Both the position numbers and the translations under genes were made by a program. From NCBI GenBank assembly GCA_016946835.1, contig JACVTC010000042.1:974001-1038000 (forward strand): 64,000 nt of DNA. The letters run 5' to 3'. Origin of the DNA: Neocallimastix lanati (nom. inval.) (taxonomy: Eukaryota > Neocallimastigomycota > Neocallimastigomycetes > Neocallimastigales > Neocallimastigaceae). Shown piece after piece: positions 45,252-56,787 of this stretch. A model generated the notes under the pieces. It did no database searches. It saw only the letters and a program-made list of their open reading frames with translations, and was not told the DNA's origin. Position 1 is the first letter of the stretch. Each line of letters opens with the position of its first letter.

Positions 45252-48200
45252 CTAATGGTTGACGACGCTAGCGATGAACTGGCTATAGCTAAAATCTTGG
45301 TAATCCTCCAGCAATTCTGCGTAGTGAGGATTGTCGTCGATCACGTCGGCGTTGACCCACTCTTGTTTATCATTCTGGTACGCAACCAGGTATTGATAAA
45401 GTCCTTGGTGTTTCCTTGATCCAAGGATATGAATTATCTTTTGGTTTCCTGCAGGAGCCGGCACTAATGTTTTAGGTAATTTGTAGAATGGTTCCAATTC
45501 ACTCACATGGAACACTGGGTACATATTTGGGAAGGGTGAACGACTTATATCTAATTTATAATTCTTCTTTTCTTCGTCGACACCAACTACCTTGAATGGT
45601 CCGAATTTTCTTGTTGTAAGTTTGTAGAATGGCAACGCGTCATAATTTTCAGGTTTCTTTAGCCATACTTTATCTAGCAACCTGTACCTAGGGTAATTAT
45701 CTGTACGGGTCCTATCCATATTATCCAGGTATCTTGTTTGGGCGATTTCTAGGATGTGCTTTAGATTTCCCAAGTTGTGAGCAAAGCTATCGATCATCTT
45801 AGCCTCGCCTAACGAGTGTACTAAATCGGCTGTCTTAGGGGAGTTGTGTACCTGGTAGTTATACAAGGTGAGGAAAGGAGATTGTTGGGTAGAAGCGTGG
45901 ATTGCGTTGTTATAGCAGAACTCTGCTAAGAACAAGTAGTCCATCCAACTTTCATCATCGTAGGTTCCCACAAAGCACCGTAAATAAGTCTCTACGTAGG
46001 CATTGTTCCTTTCCACTTGGCCTACTGTCTCGTGGTGACTAGTGGTAGCATGGTTTACTTCGGTCCCGAAGAACTCTAGTAGCTCCTTCCATACCTGACT
46101 GGTGAACTGAACTCCTCTATCAGTTGGAACCACCTTAGGGAATCCATGCAGCCTGTAAATCTCCTTTAGGAATGCGTCAGCAGTCTCGTTAGCGTTGGGC
46201 ACATGTTTAAATCCTATCAGGTGTATCATCTTGGTTAATTTATCGCAGCATACTAAGATACAACCTGCTCTTTTCGTTTCCCAAACATAACCACTATTGG
46301 TCCTTACTCTACTCTTCACTGGTAGATCAGTTATAAAATCCAATTGTACCTCTTGCCAGAGTAATTCTGCGACCGGAACTCTTACCGCAGTACCATATTC
46401 TTTATGGCGATCATCCTTCTTAGTAGCGCAGGTTCTACAAGCTTTCATGTAGCCTGATATATCCTTCCTCATCTTCGGCCAGTAGAAATTCCTAGATACT
46501 AGGTCCGAAGTCTTATCAATTCCTAAGTGTCCTGCGTACTCCGAGTCATGGTTTAATTGAATAATTGTTTTCCTGAACGTTGTGGGCACGTAAATTTGTT
46601 CAGGGTTTTCCTTTCTAACCAGAAGGCCATCTACTTCTAGCCAATGCTTCTTGTTATAATTATTTCTGGCATCTTCTGCTAGATCTTTCATAATCTCTTG
46701 GGCCATTTTGTCCTGTCGGTAGGCCTGCTTGATATCATCCACGAAATTGGTAGCTAAGGCTAGATAACTAGCTTCTCCATCTACGTCATCAAATCCTACC
46801 AATTGATCGGGTTTTAATAGATTATCTTTATCAAATTCTTTACCCTCAGTTTTCTCTGTTTCGACTCTTGAGAGGGCGTCAGCTTTACCATTTTTCTTCC
46901 CAGGTCTGTAAACTATTTCAAACCAGTATGTGGCGAATAGTTCTTGCCATATAATTTGCCTAGGAGTTAGTAATTGTGGTTTGGTAGCGAACAACAGATT
47001 TCTGTGGTCACTATAAACAATAATCTTATGCTTCGCACCTTGAAGCAAGTGTCGCCATTCTGTAAAAGCAGTCTTAATGGCTAATAGTTCTTTCTCTGTA
47101 ATCGAATAATTTACTTCGGCCTTACTAAGTGTCTTAGAACAATAATATATGGGATGAAGGGTACCATCGTCTCCTTTCTGTGACAGCACACCTCCTATCG
47201 CGTAATTACTAGCATCACATTCAACGAAGAACTGTTTCTCGTGGTCAGGATAAGCTAGCACTGGCGGAGAGGTAAGCATTTCCTTTAATTTGTGAAACGC
47301 GGCCAATCCTTCTTCATTCCATTCAAATTTTTCTTTCTTTGAGGTCATTTTGAATAGCGGTTTGGCTATTTCAGAGAAATTCTTAATGAAATTCCTGTAA
47401 TAATTGCAAAAGCCTAAGAAGCTTTGCATCTGCTTGATATTTTCTGGTTGTGGCCATTCTGCCACGGCCTTAATCTTTTCTGGGTCAGTCTCTACACCAT
47501 CCTTGCTGACCACATGGCCTAGAAATGAAATCTTTAACTTATGTAGCTCACATTTGGACATCTTTGCTACGAGTTTATGTTGTATCAGCTTCTTTAAAAT
47601 CGTTCGAACATGCTCTACATGTTCCTCCAAAGTTTTGGAATATACGACGATGTCATCTAGGTAGACTTGACAGTACTTCCCGATATCCTCGCTGAAGACA
47701 TCATTCACGAAGCTTTGGAACACTGCTGGCGCATTGGTTAGCCCAAAAGGCATTACCAAATGCTCAAAGTGTCCAAACTTGGTGTTGAAGGCTGTCTTAT
47801 ACTCAACACCTTCTCGAATTCGTACCAAGTTATAGGCAGATTTTAGATCGAACTTGGAGAACACGACCGCTCCTTTCATAGCTTCGAACACTGCACTAAT
47901 TCTTGGAATTGGATAGGCGTTGCGTTTAGTCCATTGGTTCAGTTTGCGGTAATCCATGCAAAGTCGTAGCTCACCTGATTTCTTCGGCACGAACAATACA
48001 GGGTAACCCGCCGGAGATTCTGACCTTCTTATAAACCCCTTAGCTAAATTTTCATCAATATATTCTTTAAGTGCTTTCTCTTCTTTAGGACTCGTTGGGT
48101 AGATAGCTCCTTTATAAAGTGGTGCATCAGGCTCTAATTCTATTTTACAATCATACGGCCTGTGCTCTGGTAATGTCTCAGCGATTTCTTCATTAAAAGC

Positions 48201-48983
48201 TTCTGTTAAGTCTACATAATACTTATCTATAATTTCGCCTATTGACAATAGCTTCTCAAGTCCCACTTTTCTGATTGTTTCCGCTACCGAATCCTCTTGC
48301 GTGATCATGGCTAGATGATCTTTTGTCTGACTATCTTTTTGTGCACTACTTTCCGTAGGGTTTTTATTAATTTCACTCTCCTTTAGATTTTTAGTCTTCT
48401 GTACCTTGAACCAATCTGCCCATTTGTCGTAATCCACTAAGTAATCGTAGTAATCCATCGTATACTCAATTCCTCTATCACGGTAATATTGCCTCGTTAA
48501 TTCATTCACCGTGTCCTTCAACTTCTGGTTATCAATAACCTGATTTATAATTTTGGTAATTCTCGCTGTAGGTTGAATCTCCTTCTGCACAGCTTCTTCT
48601 TTTTCTTCTGGGAGTTGCACCATGTAGATACTTTCATCTGCACACTCTTCTGGTGAGTCTACATCTGGTAGCCCTGGTCTTTCGCCATCTATTTTATATA
48701 CCTTCGGCTGTTGATCATGGACGTCAATCTTTCTATAGATTAAGTGTCTATCCATGAATCTTGATCCCAGAATGATCGTTCTCGGCATAGCCTCGGCTAG
48801 CCTGCATCTTGTATTAAAGTCATACCATTTGACTTTACCAGTACGCTCTTCGACCAGCTTAATCTTAATCTTGAACTCTTCCGTAACCTGTGGTATCAGT
48901 ACTTTACCAGCAGCAGTAGTGAACGTTAAGGGACGGTCCTCTGTCTTGAGTCCCATCTCCTTGGCTAACTGCGGGTGGATCAT
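45252..48983 (-). CDS. pol: RT-C Pol polyprotein, 5'-truncated, GC-rich
   Basis: 1243 residues from ATG 48981-48983 to TAG 45252-45254; the frame is open to 49010 and begins inside the protease. The usual Asp-Ser before Gly is gone: translation reads FNGSQINMIHPQLA where relatives have DSGSQ. Reverse transcriptase: LRLCMDYRKLNQW, MPFGLTNAPAVFQ, VYLDDIVVYS (Y441). RNase H: VECDASNYAIGG. Integrase: HDSEYAGHLG...CRTC finger, QLDFITDLP, TDRGVQF, GQVERNNA. The C-terminus (IHILGSRKHQGLYQYLVAYQ, then EWVNADVID) resembles a degenerate chromodomain. There are no stops or frameshifts over 3.7 kb. GC is about 40-50% in sampled lines, unlike the other elements. Gag, half of protease and the 5' LTR are missing at a junction with RT-E near 48990-49000. 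Confidence 0.88.
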   Translation of the reverse strand: MIHPQLAKEMGLKTEDRPLTFTTAAGKVLIPQVTEEFKIKIKLVEERTGKVKWYDFNTRCRLAEAMPRTIILGSRFMDRHLIYRKIDVHDQQPKVYKIDGERPGLPDVDSPEECADESIYMVQLPEEKEEAVQKEIQPTARITKIINQVIDNQKLKDTVNELTRQYYRDRGIEYTMDYYDYLVDYDKWADWFKVQKTKNLKESEINKNPTESSAQKDSQTKDHLAMITQEDSVAETIRKVGLEKLLSIGEIIDKYYVDLTEAFNEEIAETLPEHRPYDCKIELEPDAPLYKGAIYPTSPKEEKALKEYIDENLAKGFIRRSESPAGYPVLFVPKKSGELRLCMDYRKLNQWTKRNAYPIPRISAVFEAMKGAVVFSKFDLKSAYNLVRIREGVEYKTAFNTKFGHFEHLVMPFGLTNAPAVFQSFVNDVFSEDIGKYCQVYLDDIVVYSKTLEEHVEHVRTILKKLIQHKLVAKMSKCELHKLKISFLGHVVSKDGVETDPEKIKAVAEWPQPENIKQMQSFLGFCNYYRNFIKNFSEIAKPLFKMTSKKEKFEWNEEGLAAFHKLKEMLTSPPVLAYPDHEKQFFVECDASNYAIGGVLSQKGDDGTLHPIYYCSKTLSKAEVNYSITEKELLAIKTAFTEWRHLLQGAKHKIIVYSDHRNLLFATKPQLLTPRQIIWQELFATYWFEIVYRPGKKNGKADALSRVETEKTEGKEFDKDNLLKPDQLVGFDDVDGEASYLALATNFVDDIKQAYRQDKMAQEIMKDLAEDARNNYNKKHWLEVDGLLVRKENPEQIYVPTTFRKTIIQLNHDSEYAGHLGIDKTSDLVSRNFYWPKMRKDISGYMKACRTCATKKDDRHKEYGTAVRVPVAELLWQEVQLDFITDLPVKSRVRTNSGYVWETKRAGCILVCCDKLTKMIHLIGFKHVPNANETADAFLKEIYRLHGFPKVVPTDRGVQFTSQVWKELLEFFGTEVNHATTSHHETVGQVERNNAYVETYLRCFVGTYDDESWMDYLFLAEFCYNNAIHASTQQSPFLTLYNYQVHNSPKTADLVHSLGEAKMIDSFAHNLGNLKHILEIAQTRYLDNMDRTRTDNYPRYRLLDKVWLKKPENYDALPFYKLTTRKFGPFKVVGVDEEKKNYKLDISRSPFPNMYPVFHVSELEPFYKLPKTLVPAPAGNQKIIHILGSRKHQGLYQYLVAYQNDKQEWVNADVIDDNPHYAELLEDYQDFSYSQFIASVVNH

Positions 48984-48990
48984 GTTGATC

Positions 48991-51679
48991 TGTGATCCGT
49001 TAAAAGTAGCTTATACCATCACTTTGTTAAGAGATGAAGCTATGGATTGGGCTGCAGACTTGATGAATGAAAATAACCCAGTCCTTGACGATTTTAACGC
49101 TTTCATTGGACTTATGAAGGATAGATTCAGTGACGTAGATGCAGTTTTTAATTGTAATCAAACTCTTATGCATATTAAGCAAAAAGCATATGGTAAAGTC
49201 ACTGATTACAATAATGAATTCCGTAGGCTTTCGGAAAAAACGGACTGGAATGAATTTGCCTTAATGGATGCTTATATTGAAGGATTGCTACCAAGACTTC
49301 AAGAAAGAGTAATTAGTTTGTTCCCTCCTCCTGCCAATTTAAGTGAACTAATGCGAATTACCAATCGTATAGATCATCAAATGACTCGATTCGCAACGAT
49401 CAACAATTACAATTCTAGAAATAACAGTAATAATAATAATTCTCGTAATAATAGGAAGTATTTTAGATTTAACTCTAATAATAATAGAAACGCTAATTCT
49501 AATTCTTTTTTCAAATCAAATAATGAATCAAATTACTCTCATTTATCCCCTGAAGAAAGAGCAAGAAGAATTAAGGAAGGGCTTTGTCTATATTATGGAC
49601 AATCAGGCCATAAGTTAATAAATTGTCCAAAGCGAGCAAATAAATCTAGCTCTTCCCATATGGCTAGATCTAATTCAACCAAAAAATTTAATAAGGATTG
49701 TATTATTAAGTGTTCTTTTAATTATAAAAATAAATGGATTAAAGCTAATGCTCTTATTGATTCTGGCTCCGACTTGAATCTTATGGATACTAAATTCGCT
49801 AAAATGAACATTTTAAGCTTTTATATGATAATTTAGAGGCTGATAACATTACTGGTATTGGTGGTGGCAAAGACGTTATTGGTAAAACTATACCAATATT
49901 ATTTAAGGTTAGTAACCTTCAGGTCTTAACAGAATTTTTTGTTATTGATTTGAACGACAAATTTGAGTGTTTAATTGGTTCTAGATTTCTTAAAGAAAAT
50001 AAATCATCAATTGATTTCAACAATAATATTTTAAGCTTTTGCAATAGTAATAACAATGTGTCAGATTCTTCCTTTGATGAATCAATACCTTCCACCTCGG
50101 ATAATTCTACTTCACTCTCTCTTACTTCTAATACTTCCAACTCTATCTCTTCGAAACCCGCCTTTTCCAGTTCATGCACTCCTAATAATTCTTTATTTGA
50201 TAATTTTTCTATTTATCCTTCAGTGTTGAAGAATTCAATTGCCTCATCCCCAAACATGGATACTCCTAATAAAACACTTCCCGTCATTTACCTAGAATTC
50301 TCTGATGTATTTAGTGAAGAAGAAGCTAAAATCTTACCTCCTCATTCTAGTTTTGATTGTGCTATTGACCTTAAACCTAATGCTAAGTTATATTATAGTG
50401 CAATTTATCCTCTTACAATTCCCGAAGAAATAGCTTTAGAAAAAATTATTAAAAACTATTTAAAATACGATTTTATTGTTAGGTCAAAATCAGAAGCAGG
50501 TCATCCAATTTTATTTGCTCCAAAAGATAATGGTGAGTTACGTATGTGTATTGATCTTAGGAAACTTAATGAAATCACCATTAGAGATAGTTATCCTATG
50601 CCTTTAACAACTGTCATTTTTAATAAAGCTCCTAGTCATAAATATTACTCAAAACTTGATTTGAGATCTGCTTACTTCCAAATTCGTATCAGGTCTGGAG
50701 ATGAATACAAAACAGCTTTTGTATGTAGCTTAGGTCACTTTGAATTTAGAGTTATGCCTTTCGGTTTCAAGAATGCACCTGCCTGTTTTCAAAGAATGAT
50801 TGATACTGCATTAAGTGACTATTTAGGTAAATTTTGCTATGCCTATATAGATGATATTATCATTTTTTCTGATGATCTTTCTGAACACCATTTACACGTT
50901 AAAAAGTACTATTACAACTTAGGAAATTTCATTTACATGTTAACCTTGAAAAATGTGAGTTTGATAAGTTCGAAGTTAAATTTTAAGGATATTATGTATC
51001 TTCAGATAGTCTTAAGATGAATATTAAGAAAGTCTCAGCTATTTTAGAATGGCCTGCTCCAACTACAGTTAAAGAAGTTCAATCTTTTCTTGGCCTAGCC
51101 AATTTCTACAGACGCTTTATAAGAAATTTTGCTAAAATTGCTTATCCTCTTAATAAACTTACAAAAAAAAATGTTCCTTTTATTTGGTCAAAAAATGCTA
51201 ATGACTCCTTTGAACTTCTTAAACGTTCTTTTACTTCTGCTCCCATTTTTATTCCTGCTGATCCTAATTCTCAATTTTTTGTTGAAACGGATGCAAGTAA
51301 TTTTGCGCTTGGATGTATTTTATCCCAAGTTAGCTCTAAAGATAATAAACTTCATCCAATTGCTTTCTATTCTAGAGCTTTTACCTCTGCTGAATGCAAT
51401 TATCCAATTTATGATAAAGAGTTACTTGCTATTAAGACTGCTTTTGAAATGTAGAAGTACTATTAAGAAGGTGCTAAGAAAACTATTAAAGTTCTTACTG
51501 ATCATAGAAATCTACTCTACTTTAAGAAACCCGAACAGCTTTCACAACGTTTAATTAGATGGTCAATGTTCTTTACTCGATTTGACTTTCAAATTGAGTA
51601 TCGTCCAGGTTCTCGCGGTGGTAAGCCAGATGCTTTATCTCGTCGTCCTGATTATGATAATCATGAAAAAAAATTTTAA
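48991..51679 (+). pseudogene. RT-E gag-pol relic (Ty3/Gypsy)
   Basis: Plus strand, starting abruptly inside Gag (DPLKVAYTITLLRDEAMDWA) at the junction with RT-C. Gag domain to about 49390; an Asn/Ser-rich stretch; a defective knuckle (CLYYGQSGHKLINC, Tyr for the second Cys); protease DSGSDLNLM near 49760. Breaks follow: a frameshift near 49810; reverse transcriptase 50280-50900 (AYIDDIIIFS); a frameshift near 50905 and TAA near 50987; then LEWPAPTTVKEVQSFLG and RNase H VETDASNFALG; TAG 51452-51454 replacing Trp; RNase H continues to [19 protein letters not shown]-stop at 51679. Integrase and both LTRs are absent. The plus-strand frame before 48990 is only the reverse side of RT-C. Confidence 0.85.
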
Positions 51680-52274
51680 TTGAAAAATTTAATTTTTTCA
51701 AACCTTAATTAATAATATTTTTGAAAAATTTTAATGAAATTATTAATAAAAATTTTTTTTTTTTTTTTTTTGATAAATTTTATGAAAAATATTTTTGTCG
51801 ATGATAAAAAATAATATAAAATAAATGAACTGAATATATGATATTTAATTATTATAATTGAGTTTAAAATTTAATAATAATTGTGTGTGATTACAACTCT
51901 TTATGAGATAATAATTTGAATAAATTTTTATATTGATAATTTTGAATTTTTCCCGTTGAATTTAGAATAAAAATTGAAGTGTATTTTAATTAAATATTAA
52001 ATTCTATATTAAATTTTTGAAAAAAATTTTTTGAAATGTAATTTAAATTCGTTATGAAGTTTACTGTAATTTTGAAATAAATTGTTATGATAAGTGTCCT
52101 ATTGATTAATAATGTTGATAATATATAATTTTTCGTTTTGAATAATTAATTTATTGAATAATGATAAAAATTGAAAATTGAATTTAATGCTTTCGAATAC
52201 TTTTATTAACTTTAATTAATAAATCTTATTATTTTTTGTATAATGGTCATGTGGGTTCGTAAATTTTAATATCT
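51680..52274. other. AT-rich spacer between RT-E and RT-F
   Basis: Tail-to-tail spacer with runs such as T18 near 51752. No LTR or gene recognised; both neighbouring elements stop at RNase H or its connector. Confidence 0.6.
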
Positions 52275-54957
52275 TCATCCAATCCTTTTAGTTTTTTGAA
52301 TAGTTCTGTCAATAAGAGTTCTTGTAATACCTATTAAACATGGAGTAGTGGTAATATTTTTACTATCTAAAATATTCTCTGGGCGTTTTTCTTCTAAGTC
52401 CTTTTCGTAATCAGGTCTTCTGGATAAGCTATCTGGTTTACCATTCTTTCTTCCTTGTCGGTAGATAAGTTGAAAATTATATTCTTGAAAGAATAAATGC
52501 CAACGATGTTGTCGTTGATTTTCAACTTTACCTCCTAATGTATATATAAGATTTTTATGATCCGTGAATACTGTAACTTGGTATTTAGCTCCGAGTAATA
52601 AGTGTCTCCAGGTAGAAAATGCACTTTTTATAGCTAATAATTCTTTTTCAGTTATTGAATAATTAAGTTCAGCATTATTTAAACTTCTAGAATAATATGC
52701 AACAGGATGAAGCTTTCCTTCATCATCTTTTTGTGATAAGATTGCACCAATTGCAAAGTTACTTGCGTCGCATTCAACAATAAATGGTTTTTGAGTGTCC
52801 GGATGTAACAAAATCGGAGATGTAGTAAATCTTCGCTTTAATTCCTTAAAGGCTTCTTCACAGCTTTTAGTCCAGATGAATTTTACATTTTTCTTTGTTA
52901 AATTATGTAATGGTTTAGCTATAAATGCAAAGTTCTTAACAAATCGACGGTAGTAATTACATAACCCTAAAAATCGTTGTATATTTTTAACACATTTTGG
53001 AGTTGGCCATTCTTTTACTGATTTAATTTTATTTGGATCGGTAGCGATTCCTTTTCCAGAAATAACATGTCCTAAAAATTCGACCTTTTGCTTGTGGAAT
53101 TCACACTTCTTTGATTTAGCGTATAAATTATTCTTTAATAAGGTTTTTAAAACAGTTCTAACATGTTCTACATGTTCATCTAAAGTTTTTGAATAAATTA
53201 ATATATCATCTAAGTATAATATGACGAATTTTTCTAAATATGGTCTTAAAACTGAATTAATGAATGATTGAAAAGTTGCAGGGGCGTTTGTTAATCCAAA
53301 TGGCATTACAAGATATTCGTAATGTCCATATTTTGTGCGAAAAGCAGTTTTATATTCATCGCCTTCTCTAATACGAATTAAATTATAAGCAGAGCGGAGA
53401 TCTTATTTGGTAAAATAATTTGCGCCTTGAACTCGTTCAATAATATCTGTTATTAAAGGTAATGGGTATGAATTTCTAACTGTAACAGCATTAAGTTTTT
53501 TATAATCAATGCAAAGACGTAAAGTTCCATCTTTCTTTTTCTGAAATAACACTGGATAGCCAGCAGGTGATTCTGAAGGTCTGATAAAACCTTTCTTCAA
53601 ATTTTCTTCAATATATTCTTTTAAAACTTGAGTTTCTTCTTCTGTAATTGGATAAATTGGACCATAATGTAAGGTAGCATCTTTTTGAAGCACTATTTTA
53701 CAATCAGTAAGTCGATGAGGGGGTAGTTTATCAGCATAAATTTTACTAAAAACTTCCATTAAATCTCTATATGCTTCTGGAATATCAATAATTTCAAAGT
53801 CTTCTTCTTCGTCATCGTCATCAAAATAATCATTTGCTTCATTATTATTAGATAAAAATGAATAAATAAAATAATTGAAATTAAATTCATCTTGAAGTTC
53901 ACTTTTATTTTTTGAATTATTTAATAAATTTTTTGATAAATCTTTATGATTTCCTCTAGTATGATTCATGGTTACACAAGCTAAAATTTTTAATTTTATT
54001 ATTATCTATATTTCTTATATTATTTGAAACAAATTTTCTATAATTTTTCCTGGAATTTGGATTAGGTTTTTTGTACAATTTTAAATATAAATGTGGCTTT
54101 CTATTTTTAATTTTCTTATTCCTACCATTGTAATTCATATAAACTTTATATTTCGTATATTTTGTATTATCGGTTGGAGAATAATTTGTGGTTGAATCTA
54201 CTGAATTATTTTGTTTACATTGGAATTTTGATTCATTTAAAATTTATGTTTATTAAATTCAGAAAAATTAATTTTATTTAAATTTTTATAATTATTAAAA
54301 TTTTGACGACTATTTAATTATTTATAAATAAATTCTTTATGAAATTTTTTATAATTTTTTGATAATAAAAATTTTTTCTTAAAATTAATGAAATTTAAAT
54401 CTGTAAAAATGATTTTGTTGTTGTAATTATAATGTAATTTATATTTCTCCATAAATTTATTTCCAAGTAATAAAGCAGTAGGAATTTGGTCTGTTACTGA
54501 AAATTTTTCCTTAAATGTAATTAAATAGATTGAATTATTTATTGAAATCTTAGTTTGGAAGTAAAGTTTAACATATTCATTAATTTTTGTTGTACCACTA
54601 ATGCCCTTAATTTGAATAATTTTGTTGGTAGTTTGAGTCCTTAAATTTAATTTATTAATTAATTCTTTTGAAATAAAATTGCAATATGAACCGCTGTCTA
54701 GAATTGATTCATATTCTAATGTATTTTGATCTTTATGATCGTAATTTAAGTTGTTTAATTTTATTGGAATTTTACTATAGAATTTGTAAAATGATTCTGG
54801 AATTTTACGAGTTGGACTGGAGTCTAATTTAATTGGAAAATTATATGATAAATATTTTTGATTATGAACATTCAACGACTCCTGTTGATGTTCATTTAGT
54901 AGTTTTTTGGGCTAATATTATTGATTTTATTATTCTCATTATCTTTCTTAATATTAT
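52275..54957 (-). pseudogene. RT-F protease-RT-RNase H relic (Ty3/Gypsy)
   Basis: Minus strand. Protease region 54875-54318 (ILDSGSYCNFI), a frame-broken spacer 54317-53970, then reverse transcriptase from 53969 ([31 protein letters not shown]). A TAA at 53403-53405 falls in YFTK-stop-DLRSAYNLIRIR, where relatives have Leu. The same frame continues through MPFGLTNAPATFQ, LYLDDILIYSKT, RNase H VECDASNFAIGA, to GKPDSLSRRPDYEKD and a stop at 52275. There is no integrase and no LTR. The gag part lies beyond the inserted RT-G at 59995-60843. Confidence 0.88.
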
Positions 54958-55477
54958 TGTAACGAATCCTAAAGTTAGTAAAATTGTTGTTGTAGTCTGG
55001 TGGTAATACACCATGACAATGAAGCCGAACTTCTTAGGTTCGACTCACACCCTTTCCCAATCTAAATTATTTTTAGTTAATTAATTAAATTATTGTAGAA
55101 AGTTCTAGAGTTTCTTTGGTTAATATTATATAACTAAGTGAAACTAGAAAGTTCTATTTTAATAATTATTTTATCATTTTTCTATAAGATTCATTTTCTA
55201 GAAAGAAAACTTAATTTTTCGAACTTTCGTTAATCTTAACTTTTTCCGAAACTGTTTTTCCGAAAAAGTATAAATAAGCGTGAATTTCTCAATAAAAAAT
55301 AATTTTTCTTTGTGCTTTTATTAACTAGTTAAAAGTAATTCGAAATATTACAATAACTAATTAATAAAAAAAAAATAATAATAAATTTTATATTTTAATA
55401 AAAAATATTAATAAAACAAATTTTTTAAGAAAACGAATTACTTATTAGTGTAGACCTATTGGGTGTAAACCGTTACA
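54958..55477 (+). repeat. RT-G 5' LTR
   Basis: TGTAACG...CGTTACA. It has a 5' module with hairpin 54995-55017 (GTC-TGGTG / CACCA-T-GAC) and GGTTCGACTC at 55037-55046, and a TATA box TATAAATAAG at 55269. Same family as the solo LTR at 18135-18742. Confidence 0.95.
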
Positions 55478-56333
55478 ATAAAAGCACCCAAAGAAAAGAA
55501 GCCCAGTACCCCTGCACTAAGGACTAGCCAAAGGAAATCTACCAACCCAAGAAATCAAGGAAATCAAGGAAATCAAGGATATCTACCAACTCAAGAAATC
55601 AAGGAAATCAAGGAAATTAAGGAAATCTACCAACTCAAGAAATCAAGGAAATCAAGGATATCTACCAACTCAAGAAATCAAGGAAATCAAGGAAATTAAG
55701 GAAATCTACCAACTCAAGAAATCAAGGAAATCAAGGAAATCTACCAACTCAAGAAATCAAGGAAATCAAGGATATCTACCAACTCAAGAAATCAAGGAAA
55801 TCTACCGAATCAAGAAGATTTATTATAAGGCGAATAAAATAAAATAAATTAAATTACAGATACTATTCTAAACAACATCTCGCATTAAATAGTACTCTAC
55901 TCTCCGAATAAATATTTATTTTAATTATAACTAATTTTAAATTTCTTACGTTATATATAAAGGCTTGCCTGGCTCCCAAAGCGACGATAGTTGAGCATCG
56001 TTACCATAATACTTTGTCGTTCAGATTCTGTTGATAACTGGGGAAGATAATTTGTTGTACTTTTTCATGCTAACAAAGGTTAGATACAAACAAAAATACA
56101 ATTACATTACTTCCTTCTACCATTAATTGGTACTAACAATCGACTTAATCTGCGTTTATCGATAAAGAGCTAAAGAGACTTACCACGCAAGGCTTTAACA
56201 AATTATATATTTCCTGGCTCAATACTATATGATTTGGTTTATAACAATTCAATAAGAAATAAAGATTAATCAAATAAAATAAATATTTAATTACTCCTAT
56301 ATCTTCCAAAATAATTATATATTACTTTATCAC

Positions 56334-56369
<36 letters not shown>

Positions 56370-56787
56370 ATCACGGGATATATCAAAAAAAAATCAACTC
56401 TGAAAATATCCAATCTCAAATCACTTTCAAAATCAATCTGAAATTTTATATCAACTTAATGCAATAAATTTTAAATCTCAATAATCTTTTCTAAATTATT
56501 TCCAGCTCTCTATAACTATTAAATTACTATAATAATATATATACAAATTTACTATACCTAATTTAGTATATTATATAAATTTAAAATTTCAATACCAAAC
56601 CTTATTTAATTCTAAATAATTCCAGTGGGATCAATTATTACTATTTATATATTCAAATCCTTCTTAATCAAAAGTATATTATAATTCAATTCCTCTCTAT
56701 TATACTGAAAAAATCGTTCTTAAATATATCTTATTCCAACTTATTCAATAATCAACTATAAAAATAACAGTGAAACTTATATTCAAA
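55478..56787 (+). other. RT-G 5' leader
   Basis: 1.3 kb with no credible reading frame. It contains the purine-rich tandem array at 55536-55815, a GC-richer block at 55960-56220, and an A run of about 27 nt at 56337-56363. No canonical TGG primer-binding site follows the LTR. Confidence 0.65.
55536..55815 (+). repeat. Variable tandem repeat in RT-G leader
   Basis: About eight units of CTACCAACTCAAGAAATCAAGG with one to three further GAAATCAAG blocks each, so unit length varies between roughly 22 and 45 bp. Confidence 0.9.

Noticed and set aside
48754-48990. First about 79 codons of the plus-strand frame leading into RT-E gag
   Set aside because: This part is the reverse strand of RT-C protease; real Gag similarity begins only after the junction.
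54991-55050. Functional tRNA gene within the RT-G LTR
   Set aside because: A D-like stem and box B are present, but no acceptor stem or proper anticodon arm forms, so it is only tRNA-like.
56770-56787. GTG start extending RT-G gag by six codons
   Set aside because: Eukaryotic initiation at the ATG 56788 is preferred; relatives begin near this Met.
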